From: Amoebidium appalachense
Lineage: Eukaryota; Ichthyosporea
DNA: 64,000 nucleotides
Direction: 5' to 3'
NCBI GenBank assembly: GCA_963693365.1
Contig: CAVNZM010000002.1
Coordinates: forward strand, 1,612,001-1,676,000
Shown here: in pieces, positions 1-41,682 of the stretch
Numbering within the stretch: position 1 is the first letter of the stretch
How the letters are laid out: each line of letters starts with the position of its first letter
Position numbers and translations under genes: made by a program
The notes under the pieces: model-generated
What the model was told of the DNA's origin: nothing
The model's database searches: none
Seen by the model: the letters and a program-made list of their open reading frames with translations, nothing else

Positions 1-75
1 TCTGCAAGCCCCAGCCCCCCACCCACCACCACCACTCACTCACTCTCTCCGACTCCCTCCCTCCCTCTCTCTCCC

Positions 76-149
<74 letters not shown>

Positions 150-430
150 CGAGCTCCTCTATAACTAGACTCCCCCCCCCCCCCCCCCCCCCAAAAAAAG
201 GAACTTCCTCAAGAAATCGCACACACATACTTTACACACAGACGTACACACAGCATCACAACCCCCCTCCCCCCTCCCCCCTCCCCCCCCCCCCCCCCCC
301 CAAAAAAAGGGAGGGGGGGTATCAAACAAATCATCACGGTGTTCTACGTATACAGGCATATAGAAGATGGATAAATATTGGAAACGTGCAAACCAGGTCT
401 TCTACCCCCCCCCCCCCCCTCCCCCTCCCC

Positions 431-464
<34 letters not shown>

Positions 465-1492
465 ACCCCGGTTCCTTCCGGCCGTATCATTACACGAAGG
501 TATAATGTCCTACTCGAAGAGTAGCATGCATAGTGGTGCTAGCGTACCGTCAGCGACCTTGGGCCTTAAGCCTGGTGTACGTAGTGTCCGTGGGCCAGAT
601 ACAATTCCATACAGAACAGTGCACACGTCGATCTCCCACCCAGCGAATTGTAGGCCTATACCAGCTCACACAACACACGTTGAACTTGCCCTATCCCCCC
701 CCCCCCCCCCCCCCCCCCCTCACATCAGGTGATCGTTTTGCACGCTTTTTATGTCCACACAATTTCGTTTCCACTACTGGAACATGTCAGTAGAGTTGGT
801 CGGTTTACGAAAACGCTGTTTATTTCATTTCCAGGCTCAGGTGTCCAACAACACCATTAAGTCAGGACGAGGCCCATCCTCGCCAGCTACTCTCTATACC
901 TACTCCTTATATTGGTCTATTGCTGCTAGTGATGCACACCAAACAACAAAACAAAAAACATTGAAGAGGTATCCATTCAGATTATCACTTGCTATACATT
1001 ATCGGGGTTAAAATGTGCTGCAAGTGGACTGTGAAAGAAACCTTTTGTATACAAAAGTGGCAAGTTATCCTCTAGTTACCAGCACCGTACACAATAGGCA
1101 ATATTGCACTTCAGTGAGTGTCGAATTTGACATATACACTAAAAAGAACCCCCCAGAAAATGATTAGAAAGACCCCCACCCTCGTGGGGGGGGGGAACAA
1201 AACAAAAACAAAGTAAATAAAAAGGAGAATGATGAAAATTTTCATGAAAGAATAAGGCCACCAACAACTCAGGGCTCCAATTACAAAGCGGTGGAGGTTT
1301 ACGCATGATCAAACTACATACTAACTTGCCAGAATACCACCATTATTACAATTAAAAGAACAACAGAGCGAAACAAAAGATTTGCATACCAGTCACCAAA
1401 GCACTTTTGGACACCGTGCGGCATTGATGCATGTATGTATCATACACATGATTTTTAACAAATTAGCACTATCTCTCAAGTTTTAAAGAGCA
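1..1492. other. Repeat-rich stretch without a supported gene
   Basis: The stretch holds a (CT)n array at about 56-147, two C-run/A-run pairs (about 170-199 and 285-309), a 60-base C-rich run at 402-462 and a C run near 695-719. The unique DNA between them (480-690 and 720-1490) has open frames, but none shows a recognisable domain, a good start context or phase-compatible splice sites. Positions 1190-1490 would be the 3' flank of the minus-strand gene ending at 1493. Confidence 0.5.
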
Positions 1493-1686
1493 TCACTGGC
1501 TGGCTCTTTCCGCACCTCCCCCTCTCAGCATCCTTGCAATACCAGCACCCCATTCTCCCGCTTTGACCCCCCACTGGCCCATGCCCCAGAAGTGCGCCTC
1601 CTTGAGCTTGGGTGCATTTGCCTGCGTGGGTAGAGCTTGGTAGATGAGTAAATGCCATTTGCTTGTGTGGGCGTGTGGGCGTGTGG

Positions 1687-1759
<73 letters not shown>

Positions 1760-2024
1760 CGCGTGTATGTGGACGAGCGCGAGCATGCGTGTGTGGTCGG
1801 ATGTGTGTGCCCTGTGTACCCGAACGGGATGATTAGTAAGGGTGTGTGCGTCATGCTGATGTCTTAATGTTGTTGCACTTTTCGGCAAAAGGTGAAAGGC
1901 GGGGCGTGCACTTATTCAATGTCCATGTATTGGGACCAAGCCGGCACGTGCAAGTGGCAGCTACAGGTGGTGGTGGTGTAATGTGTGTGTGTGTGCATGT
2001 GTGTGTGCGTGGGGGGGTAATGTG

Positions 2025-2084
<60 letters not shown>

Positions 2085-2701
2085 CTGTGTGTGTGGCGGT
2101 GGTGGTGTAATGTGTTGAGTGTGTATGTGTATGTTTTTTTGTGTGTGTGTGCATGTGTGTTTGTGTTGGGGGGGGGGGGGGGGGGGGGGGGGAGGGAGGG
2201 GGGAGGGGGGGGCGGGGGAGAGGGGGGGCAAGGGAAAGCCAGTGATGCCGTCAGAATCTCAAAAAGGAATTGACATACACGAAAGAGGCCGGGAAAAACA
2301 AAACGAAGAATGCCAAACGAAGAAAAAGGCAAAACACCACCCAACACTTGACATATGCATTCTCAAAACAGGACAGAGCCTGCTCGAGCTTGACAACCCC
2401 CCCCCCCCCCTCCCCCCTTCCCCTCCCCCCTCCCCACCCACCCACAACCTTCTTTCTCTCCCACTTTCCCATCCCCCCTCCCCCCCCCCCCCCCCCCCCC
2501 CCCCCCACCCCCTTCTCTCTCCCCCAGTGCTACATATGTCCACTATCGAACATCCACTGAAAACAGTCAGACACCACATAAGACCCACCTGTCTGCGCTT
2601 GATCATGCTCATGGTGTACGCCGTGTATGAGGCTTCCTCGGCAAAATCATCCGTCACTGTGTGCATGCCCCTGCCCTCCCACCGGCCAACATCCCAGAAT
2701 G
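1493..2701 (-). CDS. Last two exons of an unidentified gene
   Basis: Two minus-strand exons join in phase. The first is 2589-2701: it follows an acceptor reading CTCTGCAG, starts with two bases of a split codon and encodes [11 protein letters not shown] then [18 protein letters not shown] before a GTGGGT donor. The second is 1493-1621: it follows CTACCCACGCAG, encodes [18 protein letters not shown] then [12 protein letters not shown] and stops at 1493. The 80-residue C-terminus is rich in W, G and basic residues. I do not recognise the family. Upstream exons probably lie between 2.7 and 3.6 kb; a piece reading YGTYVAPDLLPEYEI near 2940-2990 could precede exon 2589-2701, but that join is not proven. 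The intron holds a (TG)n array, a G tract and C tracts on the plus strand. The gene would lie head-to-tail downstream of the AFG1 gene. Confidence 0.45.
1689..2230. repeat. (TG)n arrays and G tract
   Basis: (TG)n with a CG-rich tail at 1689-1770, a second (TG)n at about 2027-2092 and an interrupted G tract at about 2167-2230, all inside the intron between exons 2589-2701 and 1493-1621 (minus-strand gene). On the sense strand they are (CA)n and C tracts. Confidence 0.8.
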
Positions 2702-3081
2702 CTGCAGAGGATCGAAAGTGGGTTGGTTAGCCAATGGCAACATTGGGATTCGAGCCATAAAAGTTTAATCCATGAGAAAATCCATATGGTTGTAGCAGGA
2801 TAAGTCGTGGGAAGATGCAAAATTGCAAGGTGGGCGGGCACAAGTTACTTTATGTGCGCCATTCAAAGAAATGTATGTGCACGGGTGTGTGACCGGAAGC
2901 CATGTCGAGCGACGGGGGGCATTTGCTCGAAATCAGTAACAAATTTCATATTCAGGCAGCAAATCGGGTGCAACATAAGTGCCGTAACTAGGGAAAGGGG
3001 GGGTGGTAGGTTTACGGGTGAAAAAGGGGGGAGGGGGAGGGGGGAGAGGAGGGCGGGAGGGAGGAGGGGGGAGCGAGGGGG

Positions 3082-3111
<30 letters not shown>

Positions 3112-3112
<1 letters not shown>

Positions 3113-3183
3113 ACAAAATGTGTCACAGATCAGAGTACGAAGTACACACTCATGACGTACAGTATAATGCGAAAATTTTCCAG
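3112..3183 (-). mobile_element. Short C-tract-bounded repeat, partial copy
   Basis: This is a partial copy of the dispersed ~115-bp family (fuller copies at 6203-6331, 14077-14180, 26111-26214, 49069-49201). It is recognised by the GTACGAAGTACACACTCATG block next to a long G run (plus strand). It lies downstream of the AFG1 coding exons, near possible upstream exons of the unidentified minus-strand gene. The TGAGGATGGG end is missing. Confidence 0.5.
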
Positions 3184-3494
3184 GAAAAGAGGGAGGGAGA
3201 GGGGGTGGGTGGGGTGGGGGGGGGAGGGGGGGGGGGGGAGGGGGGGGGTCGCTACCCCTCCTATGGCCGTCGTGTTCCTCGCCTGTTGGCTTGTAGTGCG
3301 GTACCCTCAAATGAACATCTTCGGGTTGGTGGGATAGTGACCAGTACTTGGGGGTCTAATGAAATATCATGTCAGTGGAAGTGAAATTACGTGGGGGTTT
3401 GTGTAAATATCTCAATGGTGAAGGTGCAAAAATGTGGGGTCTAAACATATATTCAATTAGTGGCTGTATAAATGTATGCCGTGAGTAGGGTGGC

Positions 3495-3496
3495 CT

Positions 3497-3569
<73 letters not shown>
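3495..3569. repeat. T run followed by a ~63-base G run
   Basis: About nine T then roughly 63 uninterrupted G on the plus strand, one of the longest pure G tracts in the window. The same T(n)G(n) order recurs elsewhere (14270, 17410, 28563, 35030, 48220, 53020). Confidence 0.85.
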
Positions 3570-3816
3570 TTCTGTATATGTACCCCATTATGGAGAATGC
3601 ATATTCCATTAGTGGAGATACCAGTCCTTAAGGGGTTTGTATAACACATTCCAGCACTACTTCAGGCCCGGGTGTGCCTCATGAACCCTACTGAGAAGTT
3701 GGGACGAGGTGGGGTTGTGGTGGGTGTTTGTTTCTTTTCCCTTCTCCCTCTTTTTTCTTCTGGGCAAGGAGCTTTGGGGGGGGGGGGGGGGGGGGGGGGG
3801 AGGGGGGGGGGGGGGG

Positions 3817-3850
<34 letters not shown>

Positions 3851-3901
3851 GAGAGATAATGGAGGGGGGAAGGGGGGTGGAGGGGTGTGTGTGTGCTTGG
3901 T

Positions 3902-3932
<31 letters not shown>

Positions 3933-3937
3933 CTTGC

Positions 3938-15197
<11,260 letters not shown>

Positions 15198-16339
15198 AGA
15201 AACCACCAGTGAGATAACTATTCCGGCGTCAAACTTTGAAAATGTTGCTACGCGCAGATGTGGGCAGATCAGGGGTGGGCTGTGTGTGAGTGTAAGAGTG
15301 AGTGTGTGCCTGAGCTGTGTGCCTGTGTGCACTGGTACCTCAGCCCATACTCCGTGTGTTTAACCCTAGATCTAGGAGCACACAGAAGGGCTTAGCTGAA
15401 TGCATGACTCATCTTAAATGCAGGCAAGCTGAGCACAACATTTCTACCAAGAGAATGTCTGATAGTCAGAGCCGAATATGCGGAGACCGCGCCATGTCTA
15501 CAGAACTTGTGATTATTTCAAGGCAGTGCAAGCTTATGATGCTGATAACCCCCTATTACTTTTGCGGAATCCAGGCCGCATGCTTACCCCTTTGTTTCCG
15601 GTATGCGACTGGAGGTGTGATATTTTTGAAACACTGGAGGCACACAGCCAAGTGCTGTAAAGGGCCGACATGATCTTGCCTGAATGACTCGATCCACTGC
15701 CGTTTGAAATCTTCGCATCTTCAACTTTCTCCCTAACAGCCTCGTATGAATATGAATATCTAAGGTGCAGGGCTACTGCTACCTGGCATGAACTGAAGCT
15801 ATAGTATTGATCCCACGTACTCCACAAAGGGACAAACAGATCAGAAGAGGGAGGATGAACAAATAATGGCTAACTTGCTTTAGCTCAATCCCTACATGCT
15901 AGGGTGCAGGCACGTTCAAGTCCTCTACAGCTAAAAGAGCCAAAATACACAAACTAAATATGCTGAGCAACCTAAAACCTGGCTGTGAAAAAATCATACA
16001 GAAAGAAGTTGCTAACTGCATGCAGTAATACTACTCAGCATGCGACAGAGGGCAGAGTCAGTACTGTGACCCCTGCCTGATCATGAGTGCAGGCCTGAGG
16101 CCTCATAAGGAATCATTTGCGGCTCATTCACTTTTTGTTCCGCCAATCAGCACACGGCAGCATGGTGCATTCTGCGCCAATCAGATGTGTGCTCGAAAGG
16201 CGTGTAAAGAGCTCATGTAAAGTTTTCAGGGCTTCTCAGTGGCCTCTAAACAGTTTTACATGGTCCTAGGCAAACCCATAGCTCATATTTTTACAAATGG
16301 AGGGTTGTTTGTAGATTTTTTTTTTTTTGCCCCCGCTCC

Positions 16340-16373
<34 letters not shown>

Positions 16374-16513
16374 ACACGTCTGAACTAGATCCCATCACCT
16401 GTGGCAGGATCGTTGTACCGGTTCTGAGAACCCCCACCCACCCTCCCTCCCTATCCCACCCAACTCCAACAAAGACACTGCATTGACCGTGGCACACGCA
16501 GCCCGCCAGTCAT

Positions 16514-16546
<33 letters not shown>

Positions 16547-17407
16547 TTACCCCCACCCCCACCCTCCCCATCCTAGCTCGCATCGGCAAGGCACGGAAGC
16601 ACGCACTCGCGTCAAGCACGCACGCTCGCACGCACGCTTGCACGCAGACGCACACGCACATAGCCAGCCCCACCCTCCCCCCCGTGACCCCCCTCCTCGC
16701 CCAACCTGGCTACCTGCCAAAGCATTCACTCATATACGACAGGCTGTAGTGCCTGGTTTGTGGTTATGTGTTAGGTTTTTCGTTTTGTAGTTCCATTCCC
16801 GATGTGCTCGATTTACACATGCAAACAATTGGGGTTACCACGGCAGCCAGAAAAACATCCTTCGTTAAGCTTATTCATGCTAGTGCATTCTATGATTAGT
16901 TCTCTCGTCCTAATGTCAGCGAATGCACACACCACATGTGTGCCACACACGGCCTATGTATATGCATATACTTACGGTGCGCACTGGATGGGAATGCAAA
17001 AGCAGCGCTCCTGTAGGGGTGTTTATAACCTGTTGTCTGTTGCAAAAGACCTAGGGTCATTTCCAGACGCCTGTCACATATACGTTCGCTTACAAGATTC
17101 GAGCAGTCTGATTACATAACCCTGCTCAACTAGTTGTGCAAGGCGCAGTGCAATATTGGGTAGGCAAAAGGAGGTGTACATGTTTCGATCATCGGGTTCG
17201 TATGTTTCCCCCAGAGACTGCTCAGGCACGATTTGTGTGCCACAGAAAATTTATGTGTATGATCCTACATGAGATTGTGTCAAAGTGCACGAGGCCGGGG
17301 CAGGCAGTTGCCGTGTTCGTGAATGTGTATGGGATTTGTGTGCACCTCTCCGTGCGCACTGGTGTGTGTTGCACGCATGCGCGCACACGGCGTGTGTGTG
17401 CGTGTGT

Positions 17408-17441
<34 letters not shown>

Positions 17442-17900
17442 GGGGGGGGGGGGGGGGGGGAGGGGAGGGGGAAGGGAGGGAAGGTCTTTTTCTGACACAT
17501 ACCGAGTTACAGAATAGTGAAGCCTTGCATAAATTCCGTTACACAAGGTTTCAGACTTGAATTTACTGTATTTCTCGACGTCCACAACGGGTAAGTAAGA
17601 GACAGAGTATCATACAAAGTTCAGCCAAACGGTCAGACTTGATCTTTGGGTTTAGTTAGCGTTACCATCACAAATACAAAAAAAAACATACAGTACATGG
17701 CCAGCTCGAGGGTTCGAAGCTGACGCATTAAAAAGAACTACACATTCATTCCAAAATCATTATTTTAAAACTAAATGGCTATATCATTCGGCCGCACTTT
17801 TAGCCTCGTGTAGCCTTTTAAGGAGTACAACTTTAAATACATAATAAGCTCAACAACTTTAAAAAAACCAATACGTTTATTTAGTCAATAATTTTCTGTA
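15198..17900. other. Intergenic region between the transporter and AFG1
   Basis: No gene is supported. It holds C tracts at about 16338-16372 and 16517-16546, a T-run/G-run pair at 17410-17460 and several ATTGG/CCAAT motifs (for example near 16143 and 16176) that could belong to the AFG1 promoter. A candidate first exon at 15588-15671 (beginning MSALYSTWLC) has a good GTAAGC donor but the wrong phase for the next AFG1 exon. Confidence 0.5.
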
Positions 17901-17911
17901 AAATTTTTATT
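17876..17911 (-). terminator. Poly(A) signals of the transporter gene
   Basis: AATAAA occurs on the minus strand at 17906-17911, 8 bases after the transporter stop codon (17919-17921), and again at 17876-17881. The second is at a more usual distance for a short 3' UTR. Confidence 0.55.
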
Positions 17912-17918
17912 AAAAAAA

Positions 17919-19386
17919 TTACGTGTGTGTGAATGTGCCTGTCTTTAGCCACACAACACATTGACAAGTGGCACACATGACAGTTAGGAGTCCACCACAC
18001 ACAGATAAGGCAATACCAAGAACAAAACGAAACCGAATCGCCGAAGGATTAGATTCAAGGTTCTTTCTGTATGCAGACCAATAAAACAGTCCCGGCATCA
18101 CCAACATTAGCGGCATTGCAAACCACACGCCAAACACACGGTAGATGTCGCTAAGGGTAGGAAACAAAAGAGAAACCCCAGCAATCACCAACAAAACAAT
18201 AAAATTCGAACAGCACCACACAGAAATCTGTCTCGTGCGAGCTGAAAGAGATGAAAAGTAGGAAAAAACATCACAGACCAGATTGGTGAACTCCTCCTTT
18301 GTAGCCCCTGCCGATGAACAGCAGATAAGCGTCGCGTGAAGGGCAAAGGCAACTCGCAGAACAGCCAACGCATTCGTCTCGGGCAGATTAACAAAAACAT
18401 CTCCAGCCAGGTTTGTTCCATACACTGCGTAACTGGCCAGCCCAAAGAATATATACGACCCACAGGCAGTGCCGTATGCATAGCGCACGGTGTTGTCGAT
18501 ACTGGCCTTGGTGGGTGATTCCAGATGCCCAAAAGTCGTGAAGAGCCGATAGTGTCCACAGAACGCAAACACAAACATCGGCAGGTTTCCCAACACAACA
18601 ACGGCGGATCGGTTGGCAACCAGTGTAGAACCCCGGCACTCAGGTCCCATGGGAGAACCAAGGCACGGGTCAAACCACTGTGTGCCCTGACGAGAAAACG
18701 CATACACGGTGAGAAGAATCACGAGGACGGGGATGCATATTGAAGTTGTTGCAAGCAGGTATCTTAGCGTCCCCCCACAACCGTTGAAGCATACAACAAT
18801 GCACGTGAAAACCCACGCAATGAACTGCCAGAAGACTCGAGAACGGTAAAGTGAAACGAATTCTTCGTGGAAGGCAGCCGTAGCCACGGGTGTGATTAAG
18901 TCACCTACAACAACCAGCGCAGCCGCGCCGTATGCCGCACCCACTGCAAGAGAACAAATCTGTGAAATGAAAGGTATTGCCTTCGCGCGTAGCGTCCAAA
19001 TACTGTAAAACGTGGGTGATTTTTCCTGTTTGTTCTTCCCGTGGTAGGCGCGCACAGTCGAGAAGGAGGGCCGAGCCGAAGTTAGCCCAGCAGGCAAAAA
19101 CGACCAAGAGAAACCAGCCCACTACCCACCCGACACTGTCAAATGCATCACCAATGGAAAGTATTCCTATGGGGGTTATGGCACTCACAACGTCATACAC
19201 AGACCGTGCTACACCTGTAGGTTTGTTTGCAGAGTCGAAATCGCGTGTTGTGTCGCTAGACACAGACACTACTGAACACGCATCAATCGCTGTTGCTCGT
19301 GCATCTACAAAGAGGGGGTGATTGTGATAGCCCTTTGGACCGGTTGGTTCGTATTTTTGGTGCACCAGGCAGACTACGTGCGCCAT
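17919..19386 (-). CDS. SLC38/AAAP-like amino-acid transporter, one frame change
   Basis: The gene is intronless apart from one frame change. Translation starts at ATG 19386 in a good context (ATACCATGG) and the first frame runs past TM helices near ITPIGILSIGDAFDSVGWVV and GWFLLVVFACWANFGSALLL. Between about 19090 and 18990 the reading must move to the frame that continues to the stop at 17919. That frame has about eight further membrane segments and the family signature PMFVFAFCGHYRLFTTF, then LASYAVYGTNLAGDVFVNLP, resembling SLC38/AVT-type transporters. The rejoined length, about 480 residues, is normal. Moving between the frames needs a net +1 step (one extra base in the DNA). It could be an assembly error, a tiny intron, programmed frameshifting or a recent null allele. 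Conservation on both sides argues that the protein is, or recently was, functional. It would move amino acids across the plasma membrane or an organelle membrane. Confidence 0.75.
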
Positions 19387-21113
19387 GGTATTGAAGGTTG
19401 ATGGTTTCTAAATAAATAAATAAAAATTCTGGTTTAGGTTCGTGTAGGCATTTCTCTATGACTGTGGCTGTTGACAGCATACAACAGACTGTGTGCATGC
19501 TTCTCAGCATAGAAGCATGCACAATCATCGAGTCAAACGAGTCAAACGGGTGAGGATGTGCATACGCGAATGTCGTGCTTCAACAACAGTGGTACATATT
19601 TTCCTCGCTTAGGCTGTGGCAATTTATAAGAGCTAATATATATGTATTCACCTCTAGGTCTTTCATAAGGATTAGCCCTACTTCAGCTCCCTGCAAGGCA
19701 TGGAAAGAGAGAGAAACTGAATGTTGAATCCAACGAAGCGCTCACACTTTGTACACACTGGGTGGGGTTGTGACTGTGAGTCTGTTATATGGTGCGTACC
19801 CCGCGTTCCAGGATGCGAAATACGGGTCCCAATTTGGCGACATCTAATAATAAGTGGTAAACATTTCCCCTTCAGATTCCATTATCATCTCCACATTATA
19901 TGGATGCTAGTATATATATATAATACTATTTCTCAAAGTCACCAAATACGGCAGTTAGGGATATAGTATATAAGAATATATACACACTGTGTGACATTAG
20001 TCTTCGGGCTGTCGGGCCGAGGGCCAAATAAAATTTCTCCTAATTCACACCCTGCAATGCTGCATGCCACCGCCGGACCGGTTGCCGTTTTTGGGAAGGA
20101 TCGTTCCAAACGCCCTTTCTATTGGCCTAGTTCCGCCAATAGTCGATAAGTAGTTTCTGCAGTTGATTGGTTCATATGGAATGCATTATTGTAGTCCGAG
20201 TCCGACTCCGCCGTGCCGAAATTGCAACTCGATACATATAGCCTAATTAATATTAAGTAGTAAGTAAAATGATGTTAGAGGCAACAGGTTTTATCAAAGG
20301 TAAACGAGCTAATATTAGTTTATTTAAGTCCCTAATCTGTATACTTCAATTAATGTGACAGTCGCATGACGGCGCCGGGGGGGGTCCGGATGATCTTAAC
20401 AAAACAATATATAACTGTTTTTATAACTTTACTTCACTGTTATGCTCATGCCTCATTTGCAAAGAAGAAAGCTAAACCCTACTACATATGAAATTTATAT
20501 TTGTCGCCTCAAGTGGGGGTGCCGGCACCGGGTACCAGTGGCCTACATAGCTGCGCAGTTGCCAGCATGATGCGCAGGGCCGCCTGGGCTGCGGCTCAAA
20601 TTGCATCTAGAGTCAACTACCTTATGCTCTAGGGAGACATGGAGCGCCGTCGGAGTGGACCATGCGGTCCACCGCTCTGCCATATTTAGGCTGTTTGCAA
20701 AGTTAAGTTATTTGTGATTGGATACCTCCAGCCAATGACATATGACTCTACCCTGATTGGCTCGCTGGGGTGATTCAAAAATGCTCGCGCATACAAGTGC
20801 ATTGTGAAACACAAGGCCCTACATCATGGGGCCACAGTCTGGGCACACACGTGTGGGGCCACACACTGTGACGGGCCCGTATCAATGACGTGCACAAACC
20901 ATCGAGACCAACTTCAAACCTACAGTGGTGATATATGGTTATACTTTTATTATGTTTGCATGCATTTCAGAATGGCGCCGGCCCACATCCTGACAATAAT
21001 ATCACGTCGTGTAACACATGCATGTGTACGTACTACACGGTTTGCATGCATCATTCGTTCACACACGTGATGGTGATTGCCGGTGCACGTGCAGCACTCA
21101 CACAGGCAGTGCA

Positions 21114-21975
<862 letters not shown>

Positions 21976-23114
21976 ACGTCATACATCAATGACCACCACA
22001 GTGAATCAGCAGATTCTGCCCGGGGACACCTGCTAGCTAATTGTTTTTTCCCCTCCGGATCCATATATATTTATTGACACCTGTTGTGTCTCTTGTGTGC
22101 ATACGTGTGTTGAAGTGGGTTCTTTGAACGGAATTATAGCGGAAAAGGCAACACGACACCAACACTGGGGGTTGCGGGAGCTCACTCGTTTCCCTAACCC
22201 TTTACTATCGGCTCTCTGCACAGCACAGAGCGCAGGCTGATGTACAGGATCGTGCCTCCAGGACACGTAGGCGCACTCATTGAATACCTCAATCCAAATA
22301 TGGAGCGCCAGGGTCGCATCCGAATGGCTACGCATCTATTGGTATTTACCGAATATGGCGCAATCACACCACCTTCATAATAATAAGGGCACACAGCACA
22401 CAACATGTAAAGCTACAGGTCCGAGGTCACACGCTGAGAAATCTAACTATGAACAAACTTGAAGTATCCTAACTTACTGATTTCGTGCCAAGCAATATAC
22501 GTGGACATGTGGGCCGTACAGTATCTGTGCTTCCTGTTTGTGCCACTGCAGCATTCCACAATGTGTGTTTGAAGACATTGCCGTCTTACATCATAGTACC
22601 TAAATTCGCCGAGTCAGACATCTATGTGATCATTATTTTTAAATTTTCAATTTTTATTTATTAATTTCACCTTGCCGACCCCAGACAAGTTGAAGCCATG
22701 ATCATGCGGCAACTGGGGTTACGGCGCATTATCTACCGTCTCCCACCAAGCACCGACCTCGGCTGTACGGGCCCTATCTAGGGGGCAACAGGTGAAATAG
22801 CTTCTATACACTAACACTGTTACCGATTCGACTACTCAGTACACAATGAGCGCCAGCCGAGGGCTTTTGCCCACTAGAAGTGGCAGTCTCCTTTATTATC
22901 ACGATTCATGATGTATGACAACAACTTAGAAGCTTCATACCACCAACACACTTATCAGTTCCTGTTGAATGCTCAGTGACATACACACATGTTTGGAATC
23001 ATTTCACCTACACGTACATCATCGTATTGGGTTGCAATTGGTTGCAACTGCTTATTATGTATATGCCGAGGATACTTCATGCATATACATAAAAGTGTGA
23101 GCAATATCACCCTA

Positions 23115-23364
23115 ACCATCACCGATATACCATTCATCAACGTGGATATACGTTACATGAACATATACGGTGGATATGCTTTTCATCACCGCGGATATCA
23201 TGGCAATTCATCCCCGTGGATATACATTTAATCACAGAGTGTGTAAATTCACGATCATCCCTGCGTATATACAATGCATGACAGTGGGTATACATTTCAC
23301 TGGCACCGTGTGCTGATATATTTCATCGCCTTGGATATACATTTCATCATCCGCATATATACGG
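23115..23364. repeat. Degenerate ~25-27 bp minisatellite
   Basis: About nine imperfect units built on ATTCATCACCGTGGATATAC lie just beyond the 3' end of the TRAM-like gene. Variation between units is high, so the array is old compared with the clean microsatellites. Confidence 0.7.
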
Positions 23365-23467
23365 TATGTGTCAATATTCTATATAAGCTTGTTGGAATCT
23401 TCAAATATGAACAAACGAGATATAACAGATATCTCAGAAATAAAACAATCGAAGCACATGACGTGTG

Positions 23468-32410
<8,943 letters not shown>

Positions 32411-33391
32411 GTCGCCGATTCTCAATAAGCACTTTCAGGAGCCTTGTTTTACCCTTCTCTGCGGTGCTTTCATCTGTTCATCAGTTACTGGAGTTTTGTG
32501 GTTCCTTGTGTGCACAAACTGCAACGTTCAAGCAAGTAGCCTGCTCATTGAAGATGTAATGAGGGTTAAGAGAGCAGTCCCAGAAAACTTTGTGTACACA
32601 AAATTGATAGGTTGCTTTGCGATTCTTCTTCAACTATTGCCTCTATAACACGTCACTGAGTGGAGTCGCTCATCAGGGCAGCGTGAGCCTCAGTGACGCC
32701 TTGTCACGAACTTGTGTGTTATCAACTTGAGAATCCGTGGTGCCAAATTACCCAATCAAAGTTAGATTGGCACTGGTGCGTGATAGACTAATGGCATTGT
32801 CGTATCGTTAGCTTTATAAAGTCAGTTTTGGTAGCCATATTTGGTGTCATTCCCCCACCTCCCCCCCCCCCCCCCCCCCCCCCCCCCATCCTCCCTCCTC
32901 CTCCTCCCGGGGGTCCCCTCGCCACCATGCACCATGGCCACCAAACAAACAAATTGCAAACCACACACACACACGAAAAAAAAAAAAAAAAAAAGTTAGA
33001 CCGTTTGAGACCGTTTAACCAGGAGGTCTTGGTCAAGCCCCTGCTGCCTGCGCCCATGTCTTTGATGTGTGCATGGACATCGACACCCACAAGGGCCACA
33101 CACATGCCATCATTTACTTCACTACTGCAGGCTGAGCGGTGGTTCATGCAAGTTCACGTGCAACATTTTGTGCACACGCTGACCAGCAGCTGCATGCACA
33201 TTATTCATGACCTAACAGGCAGACACTCTAAAACCAACGCTAAGCACAGGCTTAGGTGACGCAACGGTTACCGTACGACAACCGTCTTCCCTTTGTTGCC
33301 AGAGTGGTGCCAGGTTTGTATATTACATCGGGTTTGACCAGGACCCCCTCCTCCCCCCCTTCCCCCCTCCCATTGAGTGTGTGCTTCTTTG

Positions 33392-33650
<259 letters not shown>

Positions 33651-33827
33651 TGTGTCCGTGTGTGTGTGTGTCAGTCAGTACACACACCTATGCAGGTCAC
33701 CATAGCCGTGCAATTTGTGTCTGTTTACGCGCATGTGGAAAAACAAGAAGATCTAAATACTGCACACTGCAGCCCAGTGGCATTCAAGCTTTCATAGCCA
33801 AATCAGGATAAGTGACGGGAATAAATA

Positions 33828-41682
<7,855 letters not shown>

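Noticed and set aside
15588-15671. Alternative AFG1 first exon beginning MSALYSTWLC, with a GTAAGC donor
   Set aside because: It ends in phase 0 whereas the next AFG1 exon, if spliced at TTTTTCAG, needs two leftover bases. Starting at 15197 avoids the conflict.
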